In this document: one piece after another, positions 51,561 to 60,511 of the stretch
Layout: every line of letters begins with the position of its first letter
Position numbering within the stretch: the first letter of the stretch is position 1
Notes under the pieces: generated by a model
What the model saw: the letters and a program-made list of their open reading frames with translations, nothing else
Databases searched by the model: none
Told to the model about the DNA's origin: nothing
Made by a program: the position numbers and the translations under genes
NCBI GenBank assembly: GCA_030537735.1
Contig: JAUNVG010000012.1
Coordinates: forward strand, 1 to 60,511
DNA length: 60,511 bases
Direction of reading: 5' to 3'
Origin: Actinomycetaceae bacterium
Lineage (GTDB): Bacteria > Actinomycetota > Actinomycetes > Actinomycetales > Actinomycetaceae

Positions 51561-52948
51561 AAGCCAAACCCCACTCCAACCGCGGTGGCGGGCCTGGCTC
51601 CCGTCAAGGTAAGAACCCCGCCGCGCGCACTGAGAAGACCGTGAAAGTGCGACGCGAGACCAACCCCAACCCGCGCACTGAGAAGATCGTGAAGGTGCGC
51701 GGCGAAAACCCCAACCCGCGCACTGAGAACCCCGCCCCGCGCGCGGGCGGTAAGCCTGTGCGCCTGCGGCAGGTTATGCCCACCGACCAGGCTCCCGAAG
51801 GGGCCCAACCCGGCAGGCCGGTGCGTAAACTGTCGTTCGCTGCTCGCCGGCGCGGTAAGCCACCTACGCACTTTGCTGACCTGGGGGTAGAAGATCGCAA
51901 GAAACTCGTGGTGGAAGCGGGTTTGCCGGCTTTTCGTGCCAACCAGTTGGCGCGCCACTACTTCACCAACCACCAAGCCGACCCGCAGGCCATGACAGAC
52001 CTGCCTGCCTCGGCTCGGGCCGTGGTGGCGGAAAAGATTATGCCCCGACTCATACGGCAGGTTACCTCCCAGCGGGCAGACGGGGGCACCACCGTTAAAT
52101 ACCTGTGGGAACTATACGACGGTGCGCGCGTGGAGTCGGTGCTCATGCGCTACCCCAACCGCACCACCTTGTGTATCTCCTCCCAAGCCGGGTGCGGCAT
52201 GGCGTGCCCATTTTGCGCCACCGGACAAATGGGGCTGACCCGGAACCTGTCGGCCGCAGAAATAATCGAGCAAATCCGTGACGCTGCCCGCGCCTGCGCT
52301 GAAGGTGAGCTCGCCGGGGGACCGACGCGACTGACCAACATTGTTTTCATGGGAATGGGCGAACCGCTGGCGAACTTCCCCGCGATCCGCACCGTCCTCG
52401 CCCGCCTAACCGACCCCACTCCGGAAGGATTTGGGATGTCGGCACGAAACATCACCGTCTCCACCGTGGGGTTGGTGCCGAAAATCGACCAGCTCGCCCA
52501 GCTTGGCCTGCCGGTGACTTTGGCGGTGTCGCTGCACGCGCCTGATGATGAGTTGCGCGATGAGTTAATCCCCATAAACTCGCGGTGGAAGGTGGGGGAG
52601 TTGCTGGATGCGGCTCGCAACTACTTCCGCGCCACCGGGCGGCGCGTGTCCATTGAGTACGCGTTGATAAAAGACATGAATGACCACCCGTGGCGGGCGC
52701 AGTTGTTGGCTGATGAGATTAACCGGCGAGGACGTGGCTGGGTGCACGTAAACCCCATTCCTCTTAACCCTACGCCGGGGTCGATCTGGACTGCTTCTAC
52801 CCCGCGAGCGCAGCGTGAATTCGTCGAAACGCTAAGAAAATCCGGGATTACCACTACGATTCGTGATACACGTGGTTCAGACATTGACGGTGCTTGCGGA
52901 CAGCTAGCCACGAGCGTCAAAAAAGCGGAGGACAAGCACAATGAGTGA
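51557..52948 (+). CDS. rlmN: 23S rRNA A2503 / tRNA A37 methyltransferase RlmN
   Basis: 463-aa radical SAM enzyme. The 4Fe-4S motif is in GCGMACPFCATGQMGLTRNL (CxxxCxxC), and VFMGMGEPLANFPAIRTVL and SIEYALIKDMNDHPWRAQLL are typical. The catalytic Cys lies in the C-terminal GSDIDGACGQL. The first 95 residues are a basic extension made of imperfect repeats (NPNPRTEKIVKVRGE-type). Without it the length is the usual 350-370. GTG start inside the cdsA stop. Confidence 0.95.
   Translation: MKAKPHSNRGGGPGSRQGKNPAARTEKTVKVRRETNPNPRTEKIVKVRGENPNPRTENPAPRAGGKPVRLRQVMPTDQAPEGAQPGRPVRKLSFAARRRGKPPTHFADLGVEDRKKLVVEAGLPAFRANQLARHYFTNHQADPQAMTDLPASARAVVAEKIMPRLIRQVTSQRADGGTTVKYLWELYDGARVESVLMRYPNRTTLCISSQAGCGMACPFCATGQMGLTRNLSAAEIIEQIRDAARACAEGELAGGPTRLTNIVFMGMGEPLANFPAIRTVLARLTDPTPEGFGMSARNITVSTVGLVPKIDQLAQLGLPVTLAVSLHAPDDELRDELIPINSRWKVGELLDAARNYFRATGRRVSIEYALIKDMNDHPWRAQLLADEINRRGRGWVHVNPIPLNPTPGSIWTASTPRAQREFVETLRKSGITTTIRDTRGSDIDGACGQLATSVKKAEDKHNE
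51614..51740. repeat. Tandem repeat in the rlmN 5' end
   Basis: Units starting AACCCC at 51614, 51662 and 51707 (48 and 45 bp apart) share CGCGCACTGAGAA and GTGAA-A/G-GTGCG. They encode PNPRTEK-V-KVR-type segments and stay in frame. Confidence 0.75.
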
Positions 52949-53516
52949 AGCAACTGCTAAAGGTGACATCATGTTCCCACGAGTACGCTTCTACCGAAAG
53001 GGTTACCAGCCTAAAGCGGTTGACGAATTCCTACACGAGGCTCGCGAAGCCTACGAAGGTGGGATACCGGCTTCGGAGTTTTCCTCTGGCACCATCCACA
53101 AAGCCATGTTCCCCCTCACTCGCGGCGGGTACGACCCGGTTTCAGTAGACGCTGCGCTCGACCGGTTGGAGGCGGCTTTCCTGGCGCGTGACCGCGCCGA
53201 CCACGTGGCGGTAAACGGTGAGCAAGCCTGGCTCGACCACGTTGCTGACCGCGCCACCACCCTCTACCCGCGTCTGGTGCGCCCCGAGGGGGAGCGTTTC
53301 GCTAACCCCGCAAAGGGGGCGATCGGCTACCAGATAGAAGCCGTTGATGCTTTCATGGACAGGTTGGCGGCGTTCTTTGACGATGAGATTGAACTGCGTG
53401 TCGACAGCGTGCGCACCATTACTTTCCCTCCCGCCAAAGGCCAAGACGCCTACCTTGAAGGCCCCGTTGATGCTTATTTGGCGCGCGTGATTGAGATCCT
53501 CCTGGCAGTGGAATAG
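52941..53516 (+). CDS. Protein of repeated DivIVA-type motifs
   Basis: 191 aa, almost entirely four DivIVA-like units: FPRVRFYRKGYQPKAVDEFL, FPLTRGGYDPVSVDAALDRL, FANPAKGAIGYQIEAVDAFM and FPPAKGQDAYLEGPVDAYLA. Each has the Phe...Gly-Tyr...Val-Asp-x-Phe/Leu pattern of the N-terminal DivIVA domain. The long coiled coil of true DivIVA/Wag31 is missing, so it is not the polar-growth scaffold itself. It may bind the membrane or a DivIVA partner. It overlaps rlmN by 8 nt and lies 3 nt before dxr, so it is part of this operon. Confidence 0.8.
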   Translation: MSEATAKGDIMFPRVRFYRKGYQPKAVDEFLHEAREAYEGGIPASEFSSGTIHKAMFPLTRGGYDPVSVDAALDRLEAAFLARDRADHVAVNGEQAWLDHVADRATTLYPRLVRPEGERFANPAKGAIGYQIEAVDAFMDRLAAFFDDEIELRVDSVRTITFPPAKGQDAYLEGPVDAYLARVIEILLAVE

Positions 53517-53518
53517 TC

Positions 53519-54715
53519 GTGCGTAAACTCTCACTCCTGGGAGCCACCGGCTCCATCGGCACCCAAGCGTTGGATATTGTCGCTGACCACCGCGACGAAA
53601 TCGAAGTGGTGGCCCTAGCCAGCGGGGGAGGTAACCTGCAGCTGGCATTAGATCAGGCTGCTGCTTTCCGCCCGCAATACCTTGCTTTCGCTAAGGCCGA
53701 TGAGGGCGAAGTGCAGGCGGGGCTGAAAGCGCGCGGCCTAAGTGGGGTGGAAGTCGGCATCGGGGACGAGGCGATGCAAGACGCCGCCCGCGCCGCCGGC
53801 AGTGACGGCATTGTTCTAAACGGCATCACCGGGGGAGTGGGACTAAAACCGACGTTGGCAGCGTTGGAAAGCGGAGCGCGCCTGGCGTTGGCGAATAAAG
53901 AATCCTTGGTGGTGGGCGCGCCCCTGGTGCGGCAAGCCTGCAAACGCCCCGGGCAGGTGGTTCCGGTGGATTCAGAGCACTCCGCCATCGCCCAGTGCTT
54001 GGCTTCCGGTCGCCACCAGCGCGGCCTAACTGCCAGTGAGGTAACTGGGGAAAGCGAAGTCTCGCGCCTGATACTGACTGCTTCGGGTGGGCCGTTCCGC
54101 GGTAAGAAACGCCGCGACTTAGAACACGTAACCGCGGCGGAAGCACTCAAGCACCCCACTTGGGCGATGGGGCCGGTAGTTACCATTAACTCCTCCACTT
54201 TGATGAATAAAGCGTTAGAGCTGATTGAAGCGTGGGTGCTGTTCGACATTGAACCCAGCCGGCTCGAGGCCGTGGTGCACCCCCAATCAATCGTGCACTC
54301 CATGGTGGAGTTCCAAGATGGAGCCACCATCGCCCAGGCTTCACCGCCGGACATGCACCTGCCGATCGCCCTGGCACTGTCATGGCCCAAACGCTGGGCG
54401 CAAGTGGAACCACCGTGCCGGTGGGATAGTGCCACCAGCTGGGACTTCGAACCGGTCGACCACGAAACCTTCCCCGCTTTGAAGCTGGCGCGCCAAGCCA
54501 TGGAAGCTTCACACACGCATCCGGCGGTGTTAAATAGCGCCAACGAAGTATGCGTTGATGCTTTCTTGGCGGGGGAGTTGAAGTACTTGGCGATCGTGGA
54601 CACGGTGGCGCAAGTATTGGAAGAACACGAAGGCACGCGGGAACCGAGCTTGGAAGAAATCCTCACCGCCCAGCGGTGGGCGAAAGCACGCGCTAAGGAA
54701 CTCATAGCCCGCTAA
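53519..54715 (+). CDS. dxr: 1-deoxy-D-xylulose-5-phosphate reductoisomerase
   Basis: 398-aa MEP-pathway enzyme, NADPH-dependent. Motifs: LLGATGSIGTQALDIVADH, LALANKESLVVGAPLV, VPVDSEHSAIAQCLA (metal Asp and Glu), LTASGGPFRGKKR and HPTWAMGPVVTINSSTLMNK, with NALELIEA-type helix. Target of fosmidomycin. GTG start 3 nt after the previous gene. Order dxr-rseP-ispG is standard in actinobacteria. Confidence 0.96.
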   Translation: MRKLSLLGATGSIGTQALDIVADHRDEIEVVALASGGGNLQLALDQAAAFRPQYLAFAKADEGEVQAGLKARGLSGVEVGIGDEAMQDAARAAGSDGIVLNGITGGVGLKPTLAALESGARLALANKESLVVGAPLVRQACKRPGQVVPVDSEHSAIAQCLASGRHQRGLTASEVTGESEVSRLILTASGGPFRGKKRRDLEHVTAAEALKHPTWAMGPVVTINSSTLMNKALELIEAWVLFDIEPSRLEAVVHPQSIVHSMVEFQDGATIAQASPPDMHLPIALALSWPKRWAQVEPPCRWDSATSWDFEPVDHETFPALKLARQAMEASHTHPAVLNSANEVCVDAFLAGELKYLAIVDTVAQVLEEHEGTREPSLEEILTAQRWAKARAKELIAR

Positions 54716-54788
54716 CCCCAGCCACGTCCTCGAACGAATGTGGAACCAAGACGATAGGGGACTAACATAGGCAGTCGAGGAGGGTGAA

Positions 54789-56033
54789 ATGCTCAGCTAC
54801 ATAATCGGCATCCTAGTGATGGTCGTGTTCATTATGATCTCGGTAGCGTTACACGAACTGGGGCACATGATTCCAGCGAAACGATTCGGCGTATACGTAC
54901 CCCAATACATGGTGGGTTTTGGCCCCACGTTGTGGTCGAAGACAATCGGGGAAACCGAGTACGGCATCAAATGGATACTGCTAGGTGGCTACGTGCGTCT
55001 AGCTGGCATGTTCCGCCCAGCTCCGCCCGGGGTCGCCACCGAACGCAAGGACGGGCGCCCCACGTTGGCTCAGGAAGCGCGCGAAGCCAGCGCCGAGGAA
55101 CTACCCGCGGGGCGCCAACACCAGGCTTTTTACCGGCTCTCAGTGCCGAAGAAACTCACCGTCATGCTGGGCGGGCCGGTGGTGAACCTGGTGATGTCGG
55201 TCCTGCTGTTTGCCTTCATCATCCTGGGGGTGGGGCTTAACGCTCCTTCCACCACGGTGGCGCGCGTGCCGGAGTGTTTCAGCCCCGACGGCACCTGCAG
55301 CGCTGAACACTCGGTGCGAACCCCAGCGTCGGAAGCGGGGATACAAAGCGGGGATCAGATTGTGTCGTGGAACGGGCAGGTCACCGACACTTGGAAAGAC
55401 ATTACAGGTGCGATTGAACGCGCCGGGAAACAGCCGTCCACGGTGGTGGTTAACCGCGACGGCCAGGAGCTGACTTTGCAGCTGCAGCCGGCGCTTTTCG
55501 GCGGTGCTTACAAGGCCGGGATCGTGTCGCAGTTGCAGCGTCAACGCGGAGGCCTCGGACAGGTAGCGGACGTGTCCTGGGCGACGTTCACCGGAACTGC
55601 GAAAGTAGTGTTCGCCCTGCCTAAAGCAGTGTGGGACACCGCGGTGGGAACGTTCAGCGGTCAAGAGCGAGACCCGAACTCGGTGCTGTCCATAGTGGGA
55701 GTGGGGCGCCTGGCGGGGGAAGTCAGCGCCGAAGGCGGGAGCGTAACGTTCCTGGACCGGATGACAATGATGCTAGCGATGTGGGCGTCACTGAATATGG
55801 CGCTGTTCGTTTTTAACTTGATCCCGCTGCCGCCGCTAGATGGCGGTCACGTCGCCGGAGCCCTGTGGGAGGGAGTGCGCCGCCAGTTCAACCGCGTGCG
55901 AGGGCGACGCGACCCGGGTGCGGCAGACACCGCCCGCCTGGTGCCGCTGACTTACGCGGTGAGCTTGGCATTGGTGGCGATGACGGTGGTGTTGGTGGTG
56001 GCTGACATTGTTAACCCGATTCACTTGCCGTGA
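54789..56033 (+). CDS. rseP: Site-2 protease (M50, RseP/Rip1-like)
   Basis: 414-aa intramembrane zinc metalloprotease. The active site is in ISVALHELGHMIPAKRFGVY (HExxH) and LIPLPPLDGGHVAGAL (third ligand Asp). A PDZ-like domain lies between, near residues 170-250 (EAGIQSGDQIVSWNGQVTDT). Membrane segments occur at both ends. In mycobacteria the relative Rip1 cuts anti-sigma factors and division proteins. ATG after GAGGAGG. Symbol by family. Confidence 0.93.
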   Translation: MLSYIIGILVMVVFIMISVALHELGHMIPAKRFGVYVPQYMVGFGPTLWSKTIGETEYGIKWILLGGYVRLAGMFRPAPPGVATERKDGRPTLAQEAREASAEELPAGRQHQAFYRLSVPKKLTVMLGGPVVNLVMSVLLFAFIILGVGLNAPSTTVARVPECFSPDGTCSAEHSVRTPASEAGIQSGDQIVSWNGQVTDTWKDITGAIERAGKQPSTVVVNRDGQELTLQLQPALFGGAYKAGIVSQLQRQRGGLGQVADVSWATFTGTAKVVFALPKAVWDTAVGTFSGQERDPNSVLSIVGVGRLAGEVSAEGGSVTFLDRMTMMLAMWASLNMALFVFNLIPLPPLDGGHVAGALWEGVRRQFNRVRGRRDPGAADTARLVPLTYAVSLALVAMTVVLVVADIVNPIHLP

Positions 56034-56137
56034 GAAGTGATAGCAAGGCTTTAGCGTGGTACGTTGGAGTTCGGTAAAACACTAAGAAGCGGGGGCGCGA
56101 GCGGCGCAATCGCAGTACTTGGGGAGTTGAAGAAGTC

Positions 56138-57286
56138 GTGACTGAAGTTGGTTTGGGAATGCCGACCGTTAAAACCGCGCCGTTTCCGCGTAAACCCACC
56201 CGCCTGATCCGAGTCGGGTCGGTGCCAGTGGGTGGCGGCTCCCCGGTGTCGGTACAGTCCATGACGACCACTAAAACCACGGATATTGGTGGCACGTTGC
56301 AGCAGATCGCGGAGCTGACGGCCGCGGGCTGTGACATTGTGCGCGTGGCGTGCCCTTCGGCTGATGATGCTGAAGCGCTGCCGATCATTGCGAAGAAATC
56401 CACTATCCCGGTGATTGCTGACATTCACTTCCAACCTCGCTACGTGTTTGCTGCGATCGAGGGCGGGTGCGCCGCGGTGCGAGTAAACCCCGGTAATATC
56501 CGCAAGTTCGATGACCAGGTCAAAGACATCACCAAGGCGGCTTCCGACCACGGGGTGTCGTTGCGTATCGGAGTTAACGCTGGATCCTTGGACCCGCGGT
56601 TGCTGAAGAAGTACGGTAAGGCCACCCCCGAGGCGTTGGCGGAGTCCGCCATGTGGGAGGCGTCCTTATTCGAAGAACACGACTTCCACGATTTTAAGAT
56701 CTCGGTGAAACACCACGACCCGGTGGTGATGATTCGCGCCTACGAGATTCTTGCGGAAAACGGTGACTGGCCCTTGCACCTGGGCGTGACCGAGGCCGGC
56801 CCGCAGTTCCAAGGAACCATTAAGTCCGCCACCGCTTTCGGCGCGTTGCTGCGCCAGGGGATCGGGGACACGATCCGAGTCTCACTTTCGGCTCCTCCGG
56901 TGGAAGAAGTCAAGGTCGGTATTGAGATCTTGCAGTCCTTGGGGTTGCGCGAACGCACCTTGGAGATCGTGTCTTGCCCCTCGTGCGGGCGCGCGCAGGT
57001 AGATGTTTACACGTTGGCTAACGAAGTCACTGAAGGGCTCAAAGGCGTGACCGTGCCGCTGCGAGTGGCGGTAATGGGGTGCGTGGTGAACGGCCCGGGC
57101 GAGGCTCGTGAAGCTGACCTGGGGGTGGCCTCTGGTAACGGTAAGGGGCAGATCTTCATTAAGGGCAAAGTGGTGGAAACCGTGCCTGAGGATCAGATTG
57201 TCGAAACCCTCATCCGCCACGCGCAAGCCCTGGCCGAAGAAATGGGCCTGGAGGAAGGCTCCGGCCAGGTGGATGTGATCGCCTAG
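56138..57286 (+). CDS. ispG: 4-hydroxy-3-methylbut-2-enyl diphosphate synthase
   Basis: 382-aa MEP-pathway iron-sulphur enzyme converting MEcPP to HMBPP. It starts with a TIM-barrel part ([54 protein letters not shown]) and ends with the cluster domain, with [20 protein letters not shown] and [20 protein letters not shown] holding the Cys ligands. GTG start after GGGGAG. Together with dxr it covers two of seven pathway steps. Confidence 0.96.
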   Translation: MTEVGLGMPTVKTAPFPRKPTRLIRVGSVPVGGGSPVSVQSMTTTKTTDIGGTLQQIAELTAAGCDIVRVACPSADDAEALPIIAKKSTIPVIADIHFQPRYVFAAIEGGCAAVRVNPGNIRKFDDQVKDITKAASDHGVSLRIGVNAGSLDPRLLKKYGKATPEALAESAMWEASLFEEHDFHDFKISVKHHDPVVMIRAYEILAENGDWPLHLGVTEAGPQFQGTIKSATAFGALLRQGIGDTIRVSLSAPPVEEVKVGIEILQSLGLRERTLEIVSCPSCGRAQVDVYTLANEVTEGLKGVTVPLRVAVMGCVVNGPGEAREADLGVASGNGKGQIFIKGKVVETVPEDQIVETLIRHAQALAEEMGLEEGSGQVDVIA

Positions 57287-57365
57287 GGGCTTTCGGCCGG
57301 GTGAATAGGCTTACTTCGCTCGGCTTTCGCGGGCCGGAAGTTTTCCACTTCCGCCACTAAGCCGT

Positions 57366-57378
57366 TAGGCTAAGACAT
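57366..57378 (+). promoter_or_regulatory. Leaderless -10 of proS
   Basis: TAGGCT (57366-57371) ends 7 nt before the GTG at 57379, with no Shine-Dalgarno sequence. An ATG at 57391 in the same frame is the alternative start. Confidence 0.45.
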
Positions 57379-59190
57379 GTGTTAAAGAACATGTCGAACT
57401 TTTTTGTCCGCACCCTGCGTGAAGACCCCGCCGACGCGGAGGTCGCCAGCCACAAACTACTGGTTCGCGCCGGCTACATCCGCCGCGCCGCTCCCGGCAT
57501 CTACACCTGGATGCCCCTGGGGTTGCAAGTGTTGCGCCGCGTAGAACAGATCGTGCGCGAGGAAATGGAAGCCATCGGCGGCCAGGAAGTACACTTCCCG
57601 GCGCTGCTGCCAGCTGAACCCTACCAGCGCACTAACCGGTGGGAAGAATACGGCCCCACCCTGTTCAAACTTAAGGACCGCAAGGACGGGGACTACCTGC
57701 TGGCTCCGACGCATGAGGAAATGTTCACCCTGCTGGTGAAAGACATGTATTCGTCCTACAAGGACCTGCCACTTACCCTGTACCAAATCCAAACTAAGTA
57801 CCGTGACGAGGCTCGTCCGCGTGCCGGCATTATCCGCGGGCGCGAGTTCGTGATGAAAGATTCCTACTCTTTCGACCTCGATGACGAGGGGTTGGATAAG
57901 TCTTACGAAATGCACCGCCAGGCGTATGAGAAGATCTTTACTCGCCTGGGACTGGAATACGCCATCTGCCAAGCCATGTCCGGCGCCATGGGTGGGTCGC
58001 GTTCGGAGGAGTTCTTGCACCCGTGCAGCATCGGGGAGGATACGTTCGTGCGCTCCGCCGGTGGCTACACCGCTAACGCCGAGGCCGTGACCACGGTTGC
58101 CCCGGACCCGGTTGATGCTTCCAATGTTCCGGCCATGGAACTGCGCGAAACCCCTGGGGCCAGCACCATAGCGGCACTGGTGGAGTATTCGAATGAGAAC
58201 TATCCGCGCACCGACCGCCCCTGGCAGGCAGCGGACATGCTTAAGAGCTTCGTGGTCACTCTCACTCACCCCGATGGGCAAGAAGAAGTGGTGAACTTAG
58301 CGATCCCCGGTGATCGCGATGTCGACCCCAAACGCTTGGAAGCATTCTTCGCTCCCGCGGAAGTGGCGCTGGCTACTGCCGAGGACTTGGCGAAGCACCC
58401 TGAACTGGTGGCCGGCTACCTGGGGCCGCAGGTGTGTGGGGCGGGCGCCCCGGGCCGCACCTATGATGAGGACGGTAACCCCCAAGGCGCGGTGCGCCTA
58501 CTGGTGGACCCGCGGGTAGTGGAAGGCACCGAGTGGATTACCGGCGGTAACCGCGAAGGATTCCACGCCTACCACACGGTGGCGGGACGTGACTTCACCG
58601 CTGATGGGACTGCGGAAGTAGCCGAAATCAAGGCCGGCGATCCCGCTCCTGATGGGTCGGGCCCGCTGGAGTTGGCGCGCGGTATCGAGATTGGCCACAT
58701 CTTCCAACTGGGGCGTAAGTACGCTAAAGCCTTGGATCTGCAGGTGTTGGATCAAAACGGTAAAACCCAGGTCGTGACCATGGGGTCTTACGGCATTGGG
58801 GTTTCACGAGTGATGGCGGCCTTGGCGGAAGCCACGGCGGATGAGAAGGGGTTGGCCTGGCCTATGGTGGTGGCTCCGTTCCACCTGCATGTGTTGGCTA
58901 CCGGTAAGGGGGAGGAGATCTTCCAAACCGCCGCTGACCTGGCCAGCGCAGTGTCCGAGGCCGGTTTCGAGGTTTTGTTCGATGACCGGGTGAAGGTTTC
59001 TGCCGGTGTTAAGTTCGCCGACGCTGAACTGATGGGCATGCCGTACGCCCTGGTGGTGGGGCGCGGCCTGAAAGATGGGGTAGTGGAGCTACGTAACCGC
59101 CGCAGCGGGGAGCGCACCGATTTGCCGGTGGGTGAAGCTGCCCAACGCATTATTGAGATCTTGGCTGAAAACAGGGAGGCCACCAAGTGA
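57379..59190 (+). CDS. proS: Proline--tRNA ligase
   Basis: 603-aa class II synthetase of the bacterial type. Motif 2 is [20 protein letters not shown] and motif 3 [16 protein letters not shown]. The inserted editing (INS/YbaK-like) domain occupies about residues 225-400 ([40 protein letters not shown]). The C-terminal anticodon domain has [20 protein letters not shown]. It overlaps def by 4 nt. Confidence 0.97.
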   Translation: MLKNMSNFFVRTLREDPADAEVASHKLLVRAGYIRRAAPGIYTWMPLGLQVLRRVEQIVREEMEAIGGQEVHFPALLPAEPYQRTNRWEEYGPTLFKLKDRKDGDYLLAPTHEEMFTLLVKDMYSSYKDLPLTLYQIQTKYRDEARPRAGIIRGREFVMKDSYSFDLDDEGLDKSYEMHRQAYEKIFTRLGLEYAICQAMSGAMGGSRSEEFLHPCSIGEDTFVRSAGGYTANAEAVTTVAPDPVDASNVPAMELRETPGASTIAALVEYSNENYPRTDRPWQAADMLKSFVVTLTHPDGQEEVVNLAIPGDRDVDPKRLEAFFAPAEVALATAEDLAKHPELVAGYLGPQVCGAGAPGRTYDEDGNPQGAVRLLVDPRVVEGTEWITGGNREGFHAYHTVAGRDFTADGTAEVAEIKAGDPAPDGSGPLELARGIEIGHIFQLGRKYAKALDLQVLDQNGKTQVVTMGSYGIGVSRVMAALAEATADEKGLAWPMVVAPFHLHVLATGKGEEIFQTAADLASAVSEAGFEVLFDDRVKVSAGVKFADAELMGMPYALVVGRGLKDGVVELRNRRSGERTDLPVGEAAQRIIEILAENREATK

Positions 59191-59675
59191 CTCAGCGAGA
59201 CATTCGTGTCATAGGTGATCCGGTGCTTCGCACCCCGTGCGAGTGGATCACCGACATTGACCAGCGGGTTAAGAACCTGGTTGAAGACCTGTTGGAAAAC
59301 GTGGACGAGGACGGCCGCGCGGGTTTGGCTGCGAACCAGATCGGCGTGGGGTTGCGCGCGTTTTCGTGGAACATTGACGGAGAAATCGGCTACGTCCTCA
59401 ACCCCAAACTGGTGGAAGTTTCCGAAGACGAATACCAGGACGGGGACGAAGGCTGCCTGTCGGTGCCGGGACTGTGGTTCCCCACCCAACGCGCGTGGTA
59501 TGCGCGAGTGGAAGGTATTGACTTGGATGGTAAGCCCGTGGTGGTGGAAGGTGAAGAGCTGATGGCGCGCTGCCTGCAGCACGAAACCGACCACCTGGAG
59601 GGGATGTTGTATTTGGATCGCCTCGATCGCGCCACCCGGAAGAAGGCTTTGCGTCAAGTTCGCGACTTGATGTGA
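59187..59675 (+). CDS. def: Peptide deformylase
   Basis: 162-aa metalloenzyme removing formyl groups from nascent proteins. All three motifs are present: [12 protein letters not shown] (GLAAxQIG, with Asn for the common Pro), [11 protein letters not shown] (Cys ligand) and [18 protein letters not shown] (HExxH). GTG start inside the proS stop. Because many transcripts here seem leaderless, this is not special; it is the ordinary housekeeping type. Confidence 0.95.
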   Translation: MTQRDIRVIGDPVLRTPCEWITDIDQRVKNLVEDLLENVDEDGRAGLAANQIGVGLRAFSWNIDGEIGYVLNPKLVEVSEDEYQDGDEGCLSVPGLWFPTQRAWYARVEGIDLDGKPVVVEGEELMARCLQHETDHLEGMLYLDRLDRATRKKALRQVRDLM

Positions 59676-59792
59676 CAGCACGGGGGTGCAAAAACCGCGC
59701 TGATAGGGCACAATAGCAAGTAACACCGCGCATTCACGCAATCGGTGGAGGTCGTAGGGGAAGACGCACCTCGAACCGATTGGAGACAGATG

Positions 59793-60293
59793 ATGACTGG
59801 GAACTACACCCGCGGTGTACTTTTCGTGCATTCAGCACCGCCCGTGCTGTGTCCGCACATTGAATGGTCAGTTGCCACCGTCCTCGATCAGGATGTGAGT
59901 TTACAATGGACCGATCAGCCGGCTGCGCCCGGAATGAAACGCTGCGAGTACTCCTGGATTGGCCCGGTGGGCACGGGAGCGCAGTTGGCGTCCAGTATGC
60001 GCGGGTGGGAGCACCTGCGTTATGAAGTGACTGAAGAAGGCATGAGGGGCTCAGATGGTGCTCGCTGGTGCCACACCCCGGAACTGGGGATTTACCACGC
60101 GCCTATGGACGTGTCGGGGAACATGTTGGTTCCTGAAGATCGCATCCGCGCGGCCCTGGCGGAGAGTAATGACCTGGTGGGGTTGCGTGCGAAACTGCGC
60201 TTGGCGTTGGGGCAGGCGTGGGATGACGAGTTAGAGCCGTTCCGCTATGCGGGCGAGGGAGTACCCGTGCGCTGGCTGCACCGAGTAGGGTAG
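59793..60293 (+). CDS. DUF3145 family protein
   Basis: 166-aa protein of a conserved actinobacterial family without known function. Typical start MTGNYTRGVLFVHSAPPVLC, then PHIEWSVATVLDQDVSLQWT and YEVTEEGMRGSDGARWCHTP. It is soluble, with many Trp and His. The second ATG of ATGATG (59793) is chosen because GGAG lies 7 nt before it; 59790 is 1 codon longer. The frame is open to 59745 but that part has no family character. Confidence 0.92.
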   Translation: MTGNYTRGVLFVHSAPPVLCPHIEWSVATVLDQDVSLQWTDQPAAPGMKRCEYSWIGPVGTGAQLASSMRGWEHLRYEVTEEGMRGSDGARWCHTPELGIYHAPMDVSGNMLVPEDRIRAALAESNDLVGLRAKLRLALGQAWDDELEPFRYAGEGVPVRWLHRVG

Positions 60294-60297
60294 GCCC

Positions 60298-60511
60298 GTG
60301 GCGCAGTCAATGGCGGACCTGCTGGGCGCGGCGTTAGCGGCGGCCAAAGAGCAGGCTGAGCAAGCGGAGCTGGCGGAGCGGGAACAAGGTAGTGAGCTCG
60401 GGGGCGACGAGCGCCCACAAACGCAAGGCGCGGCGGGCGCGGGCGCTGGTGCTGGCGCGGGTGCTGTAGGTGCGTCTGGGACTGCCACGGGTGCTGGGAC
60501 TGCCGCGGGCG
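60298..60511 (+). CDS. Ala/Gly-rich protein, 5' part only
   Basis: A GTG 4 nt after the DUF3145 stop opens a frame running to the window edge: MAQSMADLLGAALAAAKEQA, then an acidic Glu/Ala helix, then low-complexity Ala/Gly/Thr repeats such as GAGAGAGAG. The first 45 residues look helical (alternating A/E/Q/L). No domain is recognised. It is cut off by the window end. Confidence 0.5.
   Translation, partial: MAQSMADLLGAALAAAKEQAEQAELAEREQGSELGGDERPQTQGAAGAGAGAGAGAVGASGTATGAGTAAG

Overview
The window is a high-GC actinobacterial chromosome segment, most likely from the Actinomycetales (Actinomycetaceae-like; inferred from gene order and protein character, not from a database search). Evidence: an NdgR/LtbR-type IclR regulator divergent from leuCD, the order gpsA-ddl, smc-ftsY-ffh, rpsP-khpA-rimM-trmD, rplS-lepB-rnhB-DUF2469-YraN-YifB-dprA-xerC, rpsB-tsf-pyrH-frr-cdsA-rlmN and dxr-rseP-ispG-proS, the actinobacterium-restricted families DUF2469 and DUF3145, a translational ileS T-box, and many leaderless-looking starts.

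Layout. 1-1.9 kb: repeat-rich accessory DNA with an AlbA_2/Schlafen-type putative regulator whose promoter carries 10-bp phased repeats and whose gene is bracketed by a 47-bp direct repeat. 1.9-9.5 kb: a GT4 glycosyltransferase with an in-frame tandem repeat, the leucine regulator and leuCD, murA, a PlsC-type acyltransferase and an AMIN-domain lipoprotein. 9.7-15.4 kb: gpsA and ddl, separated by an AT-richer island coding for an HPr-kinase-like/PqqD-like fusion and a MauE-thioredoxin fusion, plus a possible 40-aa peptide gene; ddl is followed by a DcsG-like ATP-grasp gene. 15.5-19.2 kb: tRNA-His, two eroded ISL3 copies joined in opposite orientation, a Tat-exported Ig-like surface protein and an IS1249-like fragment. 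19.3-27.5 kb: T-box-controlled ileS, folC, a PTS-type dihydroxyacetone kinase (dhaKLM, DhaM fused to HPr) and ndk. 27.5-36.7 kb: smc, the SRP pathway genes ftsY and ffh, an amidohydrolase and an inositol-monophosphatase-like gene. 36.9-46.3 kb: ribosomal, tRNA and rRNA maturation genes (trmD fused to a GNAT domain), secretion, DNA uptake and recombination genes. 46.5-60.5 kb: an M23 peptidase, rpsB-tsf-pyrH-frr, cdsA, rlmN, a multi-DivIVA-motif protein, dxr-rseP-ispG, proS-def, DUF3145 and a truncated Ala/Gly-rich gene.

Most of the window is housekeeping. leuCD gives leucine; murA, ddl, dxr and ispG feed the cell wall and isoprenoids; gpsA, plsC and cdsA form phospholipid; ffh, ftsY and lepB serve secretion. 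The points most worth following are: (1) the RRE-kinase/MauE-thioredoxin island between gpsA and ddl, which resembles part of a RiPP (ribosomally made, modified peptide) tailoring system and has a candidate 40-aa peptide ending in serine; (2) the AlbA_2 gene flanked by promoter-operator duplicates; (3) the TrmD-GNAT fusion; (4) the T-box with a very short stem I; (5) the recurring -10 hexamer placed 6-7 nt before the start codon, implying leaderless transcripts. All assignments come from reading motifs by eye; no similarity search or structure prediction was run.
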